This document shows positions 23,162 to 34,312 of a stretch of DNA of 64,000 nucleotides, in pieces (positions within the stretch are counted from its first letter, which is position 1; every line of letters starts with the position of its first letter). A program made the position numbers and the translations under genes. The stretch covers positions 8,156,723 to 8,220,722 of the forward strand of contig CM035809.1 in the NCBI GenBank assembly GCA_020466095.1, in the 5' to 3' direction. The stretch comes from Chlorops oryzae (lineage: Eukaryota; Arthropoda; Insecta; Diptera; Chloropidae). Under the pieces are notes generated by a model. It was given only the letters and a program-made list of their open reading frames with translations, was not told the origin of the DNA and ran no database searches.

Positions 23162-23905
23162 TTAAGGGGGTCTTCTCATTGAAAACCCGTTTTTTTGTAC
23201 CCTTTTTAAAAAAATTCTTATTTGAAAACGCAAAGAATAATTGAAAACTTTTTTTTCATTGTATTACAAAAGGTTCAAAGTAAATAAAAAAAATTTTTTT
23301 GCCTCGATACGTGGGCTGTTCAAAAAGTAATGAGACTTCAAAGTTGGTGGTGAAAAAAAAAGGTGTCGTCACGGTGGCCACTATTCCGGGTCTCCGGAGC
23401 GTCCGAAATGGAAAAAAAAACGGGGTTATAATCAGTATAGATGTAATTCTCGGGTGAACCTCAAGCTTAATTTGGTGATTGTTTTTGACAAAATGGCGGC
23501 CATTCGAAAAAAAATTTCAATTTCGGGCTTTTTTTTTGTAGTTTAGTGTAAAAAAAAAATAGTAAAAAATTTTTTTTAATTATGGTCGAAGTTCACCCGA
23601 GAATGATGACAATTCTGCGTCGATTTCACTTTGTTTCATGAAAATCGGTTCAGTGAAACTGGAGATATCATGGCCGCCAGTTCGAAAAACGTGGTTTCGA
23701 GATAAACGCGTTTAAAGTTTGAAGCAACGCAAAAATTACTCGTTTTAGCGCAGATCTTGCTCGACAAAATAGGCTATATCCTCTAAACTATTTCGAATTT
23801 CAAAAAATCCTTTTAGGGGCATATTCACAACTACTCAAGCTATAAATAAATGCAAAAAAAAAAAAAAGTCGAAAAAAAAAGTTGCTCAATGAGAAGACCC
23901 CTTAA
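23162..23905. mobile_element. TTAA-flanked MITE family, copy A
   Basis: Ends TTAAGGGGGTCTTCTCATTG and CAATGAGAAGACCCCTTAA form about 19-base inverted repeats containing the TTAA target. The whole 744 bases align with 33580-34312. Shared internal blocks include GGGTTATAATCAGTATAGAT, GACAAAATGGCGG, GACAATTCTGCGTCGA, GTGGTTTCGAGATAAA and TACTCGTTTTAGCGCAGA. No ORF of note. A TTAA target suggests piggyBac or Kolobok ancestry. Confidence 0.9.
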
Positions 23906-26900
23906 ATGATTTTTTTTTTGGAAAATTTCAATTGAACCCGAAATTGTGTCGGTTTAGCTGATCAAGGTCAGTGAAATACAATTGCATTATTTATATAAGT
24001 GTCTCTTTAGATAAATAGTCAAGAAAAAATCTATGAAAAGTTCATCAAAACCGTCACAACTAAAAGAACCAGGTTTTCTATTAAATTTAAAAAACCCTTT
24101 TTTATAAAAACCTTCTTCAAGTGTGTTTTGAAAGTCTCCTCTTGAAAAAAAATTTTCCAAAAATTTGAAAAACGTTTTTTGCTTTTGCTGAAAAATTACC
24201 GATTTTGAGTTGCGACAGTTTAGTTGTACTAATGCTCACTTATGAAAGTGAATTCTGACTTCATTAGAATTTTATAAATTAAATTTAAATAAAATTATGA
24301 TTTTTTCCTTATAGAAATTTCCAGTTTTTTTTCCACTTAAATCATACTTAAATATCACAGCAAATTCAGCACTAAGTTAATTAGTAAACAAAATCTCCTA
24401 ATATTAAAGAGAGCTTCCATTCTAATTTATCCCGAAAAAGTGATTAATGCAAATTTCCACGCTTAATGTCGTCTCTTCAGCTCGCTGAACAGACAGCGGC
24501 CGAAAACAAAATTACAGCCAACGTTGAAAATAAAACCGAGGGCGACCACAAATATTATTCAACCAAAAATGTAACTGAATTAATTTCGGCAACATAAAAG
24601 GAGCAAAATACTGGAAAATTGTCTCAATTTAAGATATTGGATAATTATATCGAAATTGTGGCGGCGGGTAAATTTAGCTGAAATTTAGTTGAAATTGGTC
24701 GTACGCTTTGGTTTGATTATGCTGCCCAACATACCATGAAACAAGCAACCAAATTGGGTCATTCGGTTAAATACTTAGTATTCGTTAAACTTTTGACTTT
24801 AAAACCTTTAAAGAATTGATATCGATCTGCCACAAAGGAATTTAATGGCTGATGTGTTTTTGAAAAGTCTTACCCTCATCAGACAGAATCTATTTTAGTG
24901 CTTTATACTTCCTAGCAATTCACTTAACTCATACATAAACTAAAAATAAATCTCAAAGATGATACTTTTTGTGCGAAGATGTACGCATATCTATACATCT
25001 TTTTATTACGTAGTTTTCCAGAAATAAAATATAATTTTTTTATCTTCAAAAATACAACTGACAGAAACTCCTATGACCGTACATTTCACATAAATATGTA
25101 TGTATGTTCTTTAATAATTTTAACAGTATACCAAAAACAACAAAATTCTCTGCGGATGTTGCAAAAGTAAACGAGAAGCTCATGTTAGAAGTTGAAAACA
25201 TCTGTCAGATGACAACGAAATAAAATGCTTGAATTTTACTTTTTTAGACACATGACTTTCGTACGAAAAGTTTTTTTGTTTCCCTCAAAAGTTTCTGCTC
25301 AAACTGAGAAAACTAAGAAAAAACCGAAGGTTTCTTAGAAGAAGAAGAGACATTGGGAAAAAATTATTTTTCCATGTTTTATCTTGCTTTTCAAAAGGAT
25401 ATCCTGTGTGTTAAGCTAAAGAAAGGAAAATTACATTTTTGACATTTTTATTCTCAATTATAAGTGTGCACTTACACTTGATTTCAAAGCATCAGTTTCG
25501 GGGCATACGTAGCGTATGAGTGATGCTCTCGAAGTCGTTGCTCATACTCTCTGACTGTATACAGACAATCATGCCATGTTGCAATATTTCCGGTGGTTTT
25601 AACGAGTTTTTCTGCTTTTTCGCAATTTCTTACACATATTATTCTTTAAAAATTCAATCCAATACATGTTATTATCTCAAGTCGTCAAGTCGTCATTTCT
25701 TCAGAATTAAAGGCATTCGAAGAAGTTAACTTCTTACTATTATTAAGTATACTACAATCTTAAAGATGTTTACTACCATTATAGTAGGAAACAGGTTACC
25801 TTCTATAATAAACGTTATTTTACACACCATCGCAACCGGAAAAGTGGCTTTTCGTCCCAAATCAAAATGCCATATTATTTGAGATATTGTCTTTACATAG
25901 CCATTGAAGTACAAAGATCCAATCTAAAGAAAGCTTCTCATGCTCTGTTAAAAAGGTGTCAAAGGAACCAAGCCAAATACTCGTATAGTGAAAAAAGATC
26001 CACATTTCTTTGAATGGAGATTTACCTAAGCCAATGACGCTCAACTATTTATTCCACAAAATTAATTGATTCAAATCTTCAGTTTAGTCTGCATTTGTAT
26101 TCAATTTTATATAAATTTGCCTGTTGTCTGTCTCTAAAACTATCATAAGTAATTAAAATAAAAGCTCATAGATAAATATTTAAAGCAAAATTTATTCCTT
26201 TAAATGTTCACAATTGTTTGGTTTTTCCCTGACACTGAAATCCAATTTTAAATTATGTTTGCCAATTTTAATTCCCTTGAGCGTAATTTGTGTACATATT
26301 TACGAAATATATTCCAATAATTACCTAACAAAGCACAAAATTCGAATGTAAACAACGGCAAAATAAATCAGCAAACAGTTTTTCGCTCATTGTTTATAAT
26401 TGAAAAGAAGCATGGTCGTCTGTGAAAAATCTTTTTCGCTGGGAGGGGGGTGATAAAATCGTTGCCTTTTTTTCAATCAATATTCGGAAATTAATTATCT
26501 GTTACGACAAATTTTTTCGATTAAAGATAGTATCACAGAGCGATACATTCAACTTGATTTAATGCAATTTTGTTTTCTCTTTTGCAAAACGGATGACGCC
26601 ATTGTTTGTTCAAGTTTCGAAGAGTTTTGTTAAAGTGTGGGCAATTTATTTCTATGATACAACAAAAACCTATGAATTTAGTTGGTAATCTTCAGTGTCC
26701 TATAATCACTTTCATTTCTCCTAAGTAACGACTACTACTAAATTAAAAGAAGTCAATTCAACACTAAATCAAAATTGAAAAGATTAAAAAGAATGCAAAA
26801 AAAAGAAACTGAAAACAAATATTGACGTAATTTTTTAAATTTCCGTTACAGAGTGCAGGATGTTGGGACATGATTACTTTAAAACTGCCAAAATTGACTG

Positions 26901-27339
26901 CAAAGATTTTTCTTGTTTTAATGCTCACGAAGAAAATTTAAGAACTTTCATCACAGTTTTATATGAAAATGCATGGGATACAGTAATCATCCATAAAAGA
27001 GGACTATTTAATTTCTCAGCAAAGCCGATTGGCTGACAAACAGTCTTTAAGTTATTTTAGGTCTTGGTAAGATTTCTTTTGTACGAATCACAGCTGTTGA
27101 AGCGAAAGCGCTGTTGCCCGTTTTTTAGGGAATATCTCCACTAAATGTCTCAAAAAAAGTTCTAAAAATGCTTAAGGGAAGTAGCCGATTGCCGTCTGAA
27201 AGGGATTTTTAAACATTATTGATAATTCGGTTGCTAAAAATATTTCAGCAAGCGGCTCTTAAGTTCCGCGGTGTTCTCGAGAAATCCTTTTAAGAAAGCC
27301 GTTTTTCAAATCTTAATACCTTATGAACTAGATTAAATA
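23906..27339. other. Intergenic, no gene seen
   Basis: AT-rich. Positions 27103-27180 resemble 3228-3300 as a dispersed repeat. Short frames (up to 69 codons) show no domains. Confidence 0.4.
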
Positions 27340-27479
27340 TAACGATTCCAGGCTCCGAGATTAGGTTCCCGGCACAGGCGAAACGGAGTGTAATGTTCCA
27401 AGCCTAGCACTGGTTTTTCAAAAAATCGCATGTCAGCGGCACACTACATAATAAGACATACGATCACACAAACACAAGA

Positions 27480-27550
27480 AAACCTCCTTGGTATCACAAT
27501 GGGCCGATTAATGGCCTAAGTGGCAGCTACTTCGACCTACCTACCTTACT
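27480..27550 (+). repeat. SINE-like repeat, 3' part
   Basis: TTGGTATCACAATGGGCCGA, then ATTAATGGCCTAAGTGGCAG followed by CTAC and CTTAC-like ends, matches 51370-51440 (GTGGTATCACAACGGGCCCA then TTTGAGGCCTAAGTG). An AGGTTCCCGG word at about 27363 might be a decayed B-box upstream, but this is weak. Confidence 0.45.
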
Positions 27551-28560
27551 AATAGAGCAAAAAAATGTTTCCAGAAAAAGGAAAACAAAACTTAATTATT
27601 TTTTTCCAGTCTATTCCGGATTTTACGCCACTTATTTTGAAAAAACAAAATACCTCTGAATATTACCTTTCATTAAAAAATTTCATGAAAATGAAAAGGT
27701 AGCTTTTTGAGATATTTGGAAAATCGCTAGAGCACATGCATTCATACATGACTCAGAATTAATGTCCACTAAAATAAGGAACGAATTTCACATACAGTAC
27801 AGTACGGATCAATGCAACAGGTTTTTTTTTTGAATTCTTTTGCACTTATGCCTTCTTAGCATTAATCTTTGCATATTTTTATGAGAACGCATAAAAAAGG
27901 CTCCAAAGCACCTTGCTCTTATGAGGTTTTTGCATTTATTCGTGTTGCATTTATCCGTAGTTTCCTGTATTCTTTAAAGTGCGCGCTTAAATTTTACGTA
28001 GTAAAAGTGATGTAATTACCTATTATAGATAATTATTTATATAAACTTACCCATACGAAACAAAGTCTCCATGAAACATTGAACTGACATCTCTGCAAGC
28101 TTTTCTTAGAAAAAACTTTTACTGTGGAAAATGGGTTCTTTTAAAGATTATACCGATTAATTACGCTAAAAATAACTTGCCAAGAAAATCTTCATAAAAT
28201 AACGAACTAACGAAAATTTTTCAACCGCGAAAATTCCCATTTCCGAGAAAAAACTACATCAAATGTTTCATTCACCCACTGATTTTTTGTGTTCGCCTGG
28301 TGTATTGGAGGCATTTTTGTGCCGTACGCCTTCCTAAACATTTTGATATGGAATTTTCTCTACCCTTTACTGAATGACGTAATAAAAAAGTGCGGTTTTT
28401 TCAGGCTTCAAAACCATATTGGGCTTATGTGGTTCCCCGGAAGACTTTTCTGCGTTAAGTTTTCCCTAAAGAGCAGGAAATCTTCTATGTTACGGTAGAT
28501 TCCAAAGAAATTCGCAACAGTGAACAAAAGATCACCACCCAGCAGGATAACGTAAGGCAT

Positions 28561-28678
28561 TCGGGCATGTGACAGAAATCGAATACGACAGAAAACGTTC
28601 GATTTCGGTTAAATATTCATACAAATGTAAGCAAAATCGAACGTTTTCTGTCGTATTCGATTTCTGTCACATGCCCGA
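28561..28678. repeat. Perfect 45-bp inverted repeat (foldback MITE)
   Basis: The arm 28561-28605 (TCGGGCATGTGACAGAAATC then GAATACGACAG...) is exactly repeated in inverse at 28634-28678, with a 28-base loop. The single strand would fold into a 45-bp hairpin. No convincing target duplication is visible. Perfect arms suggest recent insertion or selection for pairing. Confidence 0.93.
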
Positions 28679-28841
28679 TAGAAAGGAAAAAAGATCATTT
28701 TATATTAAGGTACATTGATCGAATATCACATTATTTTAAACACGTCGATGTGATAGGAAATGTAAGGCCATCCGTTTTGCATGACCTTAAAACAGAGATC
28801 CTAAATAACTATTAAATTTTTTTTAGAATCGAAAACTCTAG

Positions 28842-29128
28842 CTAACTTGACACGACTAAAAGGACCTCCTCATAAAAATGGCATCCCTTGAGGAATTTTT
28901 TTTTTTCGAAACGGCACATGATAGCACAAACTGGGCACATTACAGCACAATAATTTTTTTTGGGAAATTCGAAAAAGTGCAAGATAACTTGACACCAAAA
29001 AAAAGGACCTCCTCATAAAAATGTCATCCCTTGAGGAATTTTTTTTTTTCGAAACGGCACATGATAGCACAAACTGGGCACATTACAGAACAATAATTTT
29101 TTTCGGGAAATTCGAAAAAGTGCAAGCT
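28842..29128. repeat. Tandem duplication, 143-bp period, two copies
   Basis: AGGACCTCCTCATAAAAATG begins at 28861 and again at 29004. Each copy continues with CATCCCTTGAGGAATTTTTT, GAAACGGCACATGATAGCAC and AATTCGAAAAAGTGCAAG. The units differ at only a few sites. An AGGGTGTCCC word follows the second copy. Confidence 0.9.
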
Positions 29129-29663
29129 AACTTGATGCACATTTAGGGTGTCCCAAAATAATTTTTTTTTTTTTAGAATTTCATAGTAGAACATAAGTTT
29201 TTAGAAATCTTATATGCTACAATATTTTTGAGAATTTTTTAAGATTTTTTGTAAAAGGTATAGAGGACGCTCAACACGTTTTTCCAAAACCGGCCCATTT
29301 TTCATCAGTTTTTGGTGAAAGCTTGTTTATATAATATGCAACGCCTTTCAAAATTTTTAGGCACTTATCAGTAGAAAAGCATCCAAAACTTATTTCCCGA
29401 TTTCATATCTCATAACACTCGGAACTGAAATAAATGAAAAATGAAAATATACATAAACTGCAAAATTTACCTTTATTTTAGGCCTTTAAGCGTCATCAAT
29501 TGCACTTTTTTCCGAATGAAACTGGGCGCCAGAAAACAAGAATGCTTCATAATTTCCAAATTTTATATGAAAATGGTTGAAAGTAATGATGCAGCTTTAA
29601 AGAACACGAAATCCTTTGTATTTTGAATAAAGAAATAAAAATTTTGCTGTTTGACCTTTAGAG

Positions 29664-29842
29664 CAGTGCTTGTCAGCACGACCACTAGCACAATTTCTCT
29701 CATTCTTCACATGTATGTGTGCTTAAGAGGCGCATGCAGTGAAAAAAAAACACATACGCTGTGTGTGAGAAACAACAACAAAGAAACAACAAAGCCGCAA
29801 TACTCAGTTATGTATGAAAAAGTATTACGCTGGGAAGCACTG
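29664..29842. mobile_element. hAT-type MITE of 179 bp
   Basis: Left CAGTGCTTGTCAGC and right GCTGGGAAGCACTG are inverted, with perfect 8-bp duplications CTTTAGAG at 29656-29663 and 29843-29850. Non-coding. Confidence 0.9.
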
Positions 29843-30026
29843 CTTTAGAGCTATGTCCGAATTTGTCCTCAAAAATATAACAAAAATGCGTTGCATACTT
29901 CCAGGCTTTTGTTTTTCAGTTTTCAGAGCTAACATGATACGCAATCTCAATCTTCTTATAATAATTTTCATAGGCATTTATTTGAATTTTTCCTCTTAAA
30001 TAGAAGCCGTGCTGTTATCCTTTTAC

Positions 30027-30356
30027 TTAACCCTTTCCTTACTATTAATCCTATGAAATTTTCCGTAGAATTCATGCAAAATAATTCGAAAAAATTAAGT
30101 TTTGGTAGGCTTTCCGTACTAACTTGTTATAATAACGAAAGTAACCCATTTAACGCACTCCCAATTTCGTGTGTTTAGCAGTGTTTGTGTTGAGTTTTTC
30201 TTTTCAAAGTGTTCCCAGACCTAGGTACAGCAAAATTTTATGGCACACATTTTCGTAGAACATGTTGACGCTACATTCCCCCATTTAGAGGTTTTTTTTT
30301 TTAAATAAAAAAAAATTAGACAAAATGGGCCTTTATTTTGGTAGTTAGAGGGTTAA
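30027..30356. mobile_element. piggyBac-type MITE candidate
   Basis: TTAA at 30027-30030 and 30353-30356. The left end is TTAACCCTTTCCTTAC and the inverted right end is TTAACCCTCTAACTACC. It is 330 bases without coding content, in the same style as 13495-13607 and 53309-53434. Confidence 0.55.
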
Positions 30357-31302
30357 TATGTTCCACAAAAAAATTTGTCTTGATATTTCCAACAACTTTT
30401 CCCAACACACTCCAGACCTCAGACGTAAGGAACGCATAGTTTCATATGCCGATATGCTGCAAGAATAGGCGAAGGGGGAAAAACTTTGACCCGCTCTAAA
30501 AAAAAATTCAAACGTAAACTTTCACTTTTGTTTTTCTCCTCTACCAGAATCTGTTGTCAGAACCCCGTTATTTTTTTTTGTTTGTTTGTGTTGTACAGTG
30601 AAATAATTCATATTAAATAATCGTTCTTAAAATCATGCACGTTTTAAGGCCTTGAACAAATTCCCACTGGGCAGTTAAGCAACAGAAAATATTCAAATTT
30701 GACACCCAAAAGTATGTCTGGAAGTATTAAAGATTATATCCCAGAGTGAAAAGTGTGTCCACTCTTGGTAATATGGCTATTTACAGACATCTGTGGCAAA
30801 GGCTAAAAATAAAGTTAGTAAATTTTGTTGTTTTTTTTTAGATATTCATAGGCACACTGTAAGGTGCTAAGTCCCTTGAATGGCATTTATAAGAACACGT
30901 ACATACACACGTCACGTCGAAGTAAAACTAATTCCAAAAAATTACAAAATATAATTTGTGAATGGATGTTACTGGATTAAATATTAAATCGATAGTAAAT
31001 CATAATGGAAAAGCCTTAAAAAACTCTCGTTCCCAATTGTTGTTGACTTAAAAATTATTTGCACTTAATATCGTTACAAAAGAATATGGATAAATAAAAA
31101 TGTTTTTACGTACATAAAGCTCTTTGCTCCAGTAATACCATTTGTAAGGTTCATTTTTTTTTTCTCGGTGTCACCAGCAAAGGATTCACAGGGAAAGGAA
31201 ACGAATGTACTTCAATGAATATACAACATAAAAATAAAATAAATAAATAAAACGGAAATGTAACTGCTTTGGCTTTGAGCTCGAATCCGAATTCCATGCT
31301 TG
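30357..31302. other. Intergenic, no gene seen
   Basis: No recognisable coding or repeat features between the TTAA MITE and the hAT derivative. Confidence 0.35.
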
Positions 31303-32110
31303 CGTGGGCTCAGGCGCGGATACAAAGGGGGGGAAATTGGGACTTTTCCCCCCCCCCAAGAGAAAGACCAAAGCTAAAAATAAACGCAAACCTAAGAAAT
31401 TCACTTTCAACAAGCAACGCACTTGCTAAAACTATCATAGATTCGATTTACACTCAGTCATTTTTCTCGGCAATTCTTGACTTACTTGGCCAGAACGGCG
31501 GGAGGAAGGGACATTATTTCTCTTCCTTTAAGCATATGTCATATTTATGGTAGAGCTGAAGGAACTATCGATAGCCCATCGAAATTCTGAACTTCCATCA
31601 AGTGCATTAGAAACACTGAGATATTGTGATAAGGATATTTATCCAACTATTCACCAATTTTTGTTAATATTGTGTACTTTACCAGTAACTTATGCTAGCG
31701 CTGAGCACTCGTTCTCTTCGCTTCGTCGTATTAAAACCTGGCTTCGGACAACAATGTTTCAAGACCGACTAACTGGATTGGCTTTATTAAATATTCACCG
31801 AGATATTGAGATAAAAGCAGAAAACGTCATTGAAATGTTCGCAAAAATGGGATGTCGTCGAATTATCTTATAAAATTTAAGTTGATATATGTACAAGTAT
31901 ATAAGATATATGTACCTGTATACATCTGTACAGTATTTATATAGATATCGCTTATTACACTTGAGTTAAAAATGTCTATTACACTGAGTTTTATTGGTTG
32001 CCGTATCCATATAATTGTACTTTGGTTTTTTTGATTTTTTTTTTACAATGAAAAAATTTTTTGCATTGCCCCCCCTTAGACTAAAGTCTGGATCCGCTAC
32101 TGCGTGGGCT
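31303..32110 (+). mobile_element. hAT deletion derivative with perfect target duplication
   Basis: The element body is 31311-32102 (792 bases). Perfect 8-bp duplications CGTGGGCT lie at 31303-31310 and 32103-32110. The left end is CAGGCGCGGATAC followed by a G-run; the inverted right end is CAGTAGCGGATCCAGAC with a matching G-run. It keeps only the C-terminal part of the transposase, so it is non-autonomous. Confidence 0.95.
31547..31873 (+). pseudogene. hAT transposase C-terminal dimerisation domain (ZMYM1-like)
   Basis: A 108-codon frame reads ELKELSIAHRNSELPSSALE, then DIYPTIHQFLLILCTLPVTY, EHSFSSLRRIKTWLRT and DRLTGLALLNIHRDIE, ending with a normal stop. This is the hAT family dimerisation region, where the tryptophan/leucine-rich segment mediates subunit contact. 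The catalytic RNase-H-like core and the BED/zinc finger are absent, since only about 235 bases separate it from the 5' terminus. The intact frame at the end of a short element argues for recent internal deletion from a full-length parent. The ATG at 31547 is incidental. Confidence 0.88.
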
Positions 32111-33579
32111 TCAGTTCAGTTCTCAATAAAAATCAAACGACAAACCGAAGAGAGCTGCAGCCCGCGAATATCGTATAAGGAGCAATCGTTTCTATTTGCC
32201 CATGTGCTTCGGAATCCTCTTCATTCATTCTATTTATAAGAATATATCTCAAGGATAAAGTGTTGATTTTTTTTTAAAGATTTTCGTATTTGTTTTTTAA
32301 ACGTTCACTCGTTCATTCGTTCTGGTCGAAGAACCGCATTGCCACATTGATACAGGAAATTTAATATTGCGCTCTAATACTCGAAAATTTCGTGGCTGGG
32401 TAAACAGGATTTATCTATTGCAATCCTTGTCGCCTATGATTTCCTGTAAGAGAAAGTTCGAAAACGATAAATCCTAAGCAAAATCGTTTTATTCTTATTG
32501 ATAGCGTGTTAGAAATCATTAAAGCTCACCAGCTCGAAGCATTGAATTGTCCAAAAGGGCAGTGGCAAATCGATTGGAAACCTAGGCCCAAAATCTTTAA
32601 ACACAAATATTAGAAGCTCCTGATTAAAGTGGGATGTTGAAGCGTAGGAAGTTATGAATGGCTTCAATGCGGAATAAATTGTTAGAAGAATATCGATAAA
32701 ATGAAAATAAGATATGGAGGCAATACATAAAATCGATCATTGGAGTTTTAATGATATATAACACCGCCAGATGCGGCACCAAAGCACAGTCACAGCTCAT
32801 TTATCATTACGGCGGCCATTGCAAAGAAGGAATCATATTTTCTATAATTTACGTTAAAGGGACTAATCCGAGGCACTTACTCACGGCAGTCAAGTAAATT
32901 TGCTGGTGGTGAAATGTTCGGCGGAAATTCCATCGATTTGTATTTTTTCCCTCAGACTGCTTTCACTTTTACGAATTTGTTAGCAGGATTTTTGCTGGAT
33001 TTACAAACGATTACCAATAAAATATTTGTATCGCTCTAAGGAGACAGAAGTTTTTCCTTTTCTCTCTTTCTTTTTTGGTTAAATTCATCGACACGAACTT
33101 CCCTCACTTCGATGATGGCTTTGAATAGAGCGATAAAAGGTGAATGGACTTCTTATATAATCGTGAACATTTGCTCAAGTCTCAAGGTCAGGTACGTGAA
33201 AATCACTTTCGAATAGAGTGAAAGCAACATGTGGCAAATATTTTGCACAAATGCAATTATGATAACAATTATAATCTATTCATGCGTACGATATAATGAT
33301 AGTCTTTTGGAAAGTTTTCTTGTTGTTGTTATCTTTAATGGAACACACGCTTTTATTACATTTCTTTGAAGTTTATTCGGCCATTAAGCTCAAAACAATT
33401 AATGCAGCATGTTAAGACAACTTAAAAGCTTAAAATTTTTAAGCCTCTTATTCATACTGCTCATTTCTTAGGCTTAAGAAAAATATTTCAAGTTCACCAC
33501 CCAAAAGTGTGCATACTAGAGTGTCGCAAAAAAAGTTGTTTCTCGAGTTTTTTTAGTTGAACGCAGTTTTTTTCATCAC
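32111..33579. other. Intergenic, no gene seen
   Basis: No recognisable frame. A GGCGGCCATTGC word at about 32813 is isolated. Confidence 0.35.
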
Positions 33580-34312
33580 TTAAGGAGGTTGTCTCATTGG
33601 CGAGGCTGTTTTTGGACCATTTTTTTTAAATTCGTGGCAGAAAACGAAAAGAGGTTTTTCAATTTAGTTTTTTGTGTTAGGCATGGATGAAAGTTAATTA
33701 AGAAGTACTTTAATTTTTTATTTGACGACGGTTCAAAAAGTTCTCGGCCATCAAAATGGATGCTCAAAAAAAAGGTGAAGTGCTGGCTGCCACGATTCCA
33801 GGTCTCCAAGTTGTCTGAAATGGAAACAAAATACAGGGTTATAATCAGTATAGATGTGATGCGTGAACCTCCAAAATAATTTTTAGATTTTGTTTGACAA
33901 AATGGCGGTCATTGAAAAATTACCCATCGATTTTGGGTATATTTTTTTGTAGTTCAGTGTAAAAAAAAAATATATTAAAAAATTTGTTAAAATTATGACT
34001 GAGGTTCACACCATAATGGTGACAATTCTGCGTCGAATCCGCTTTGCGTCATTAAAATCAGTCCAGTTGGACTGGAGAAATCGTGGCAGCCAGTTTAAAA
34101 AAGTGGTTTCGAGATAAATGCGTTTAAGGTTTGAAGCAACGCTAAAATTACTCGTTTTAGCGCAGACCTTGCTCGACAAAGAAGGCTATATCTTCTAAAC
34201 TATATCGAATTTAAAAAAATCCTTTTAGCACAATATTCTCAAATATCCAAGCTATAAAAAAAAATGGAACAAAATGGCAAAAAATATTTGCCCAATGAGA
34301 CAACCCCCTTAA
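33580..34312. mobile_element. TTAA-flanked MITE family, copy B
   Basis: Ends TTAAGGAGGTTGTCTCATTG and CAATGAGACAACCCCCTTAA. The 733 bases align along their full length, in the same orientation, with 23162-23905, with many substitutions and small indels. Copy B's right terminus is in better condition than its left. Confidence 0.9.
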
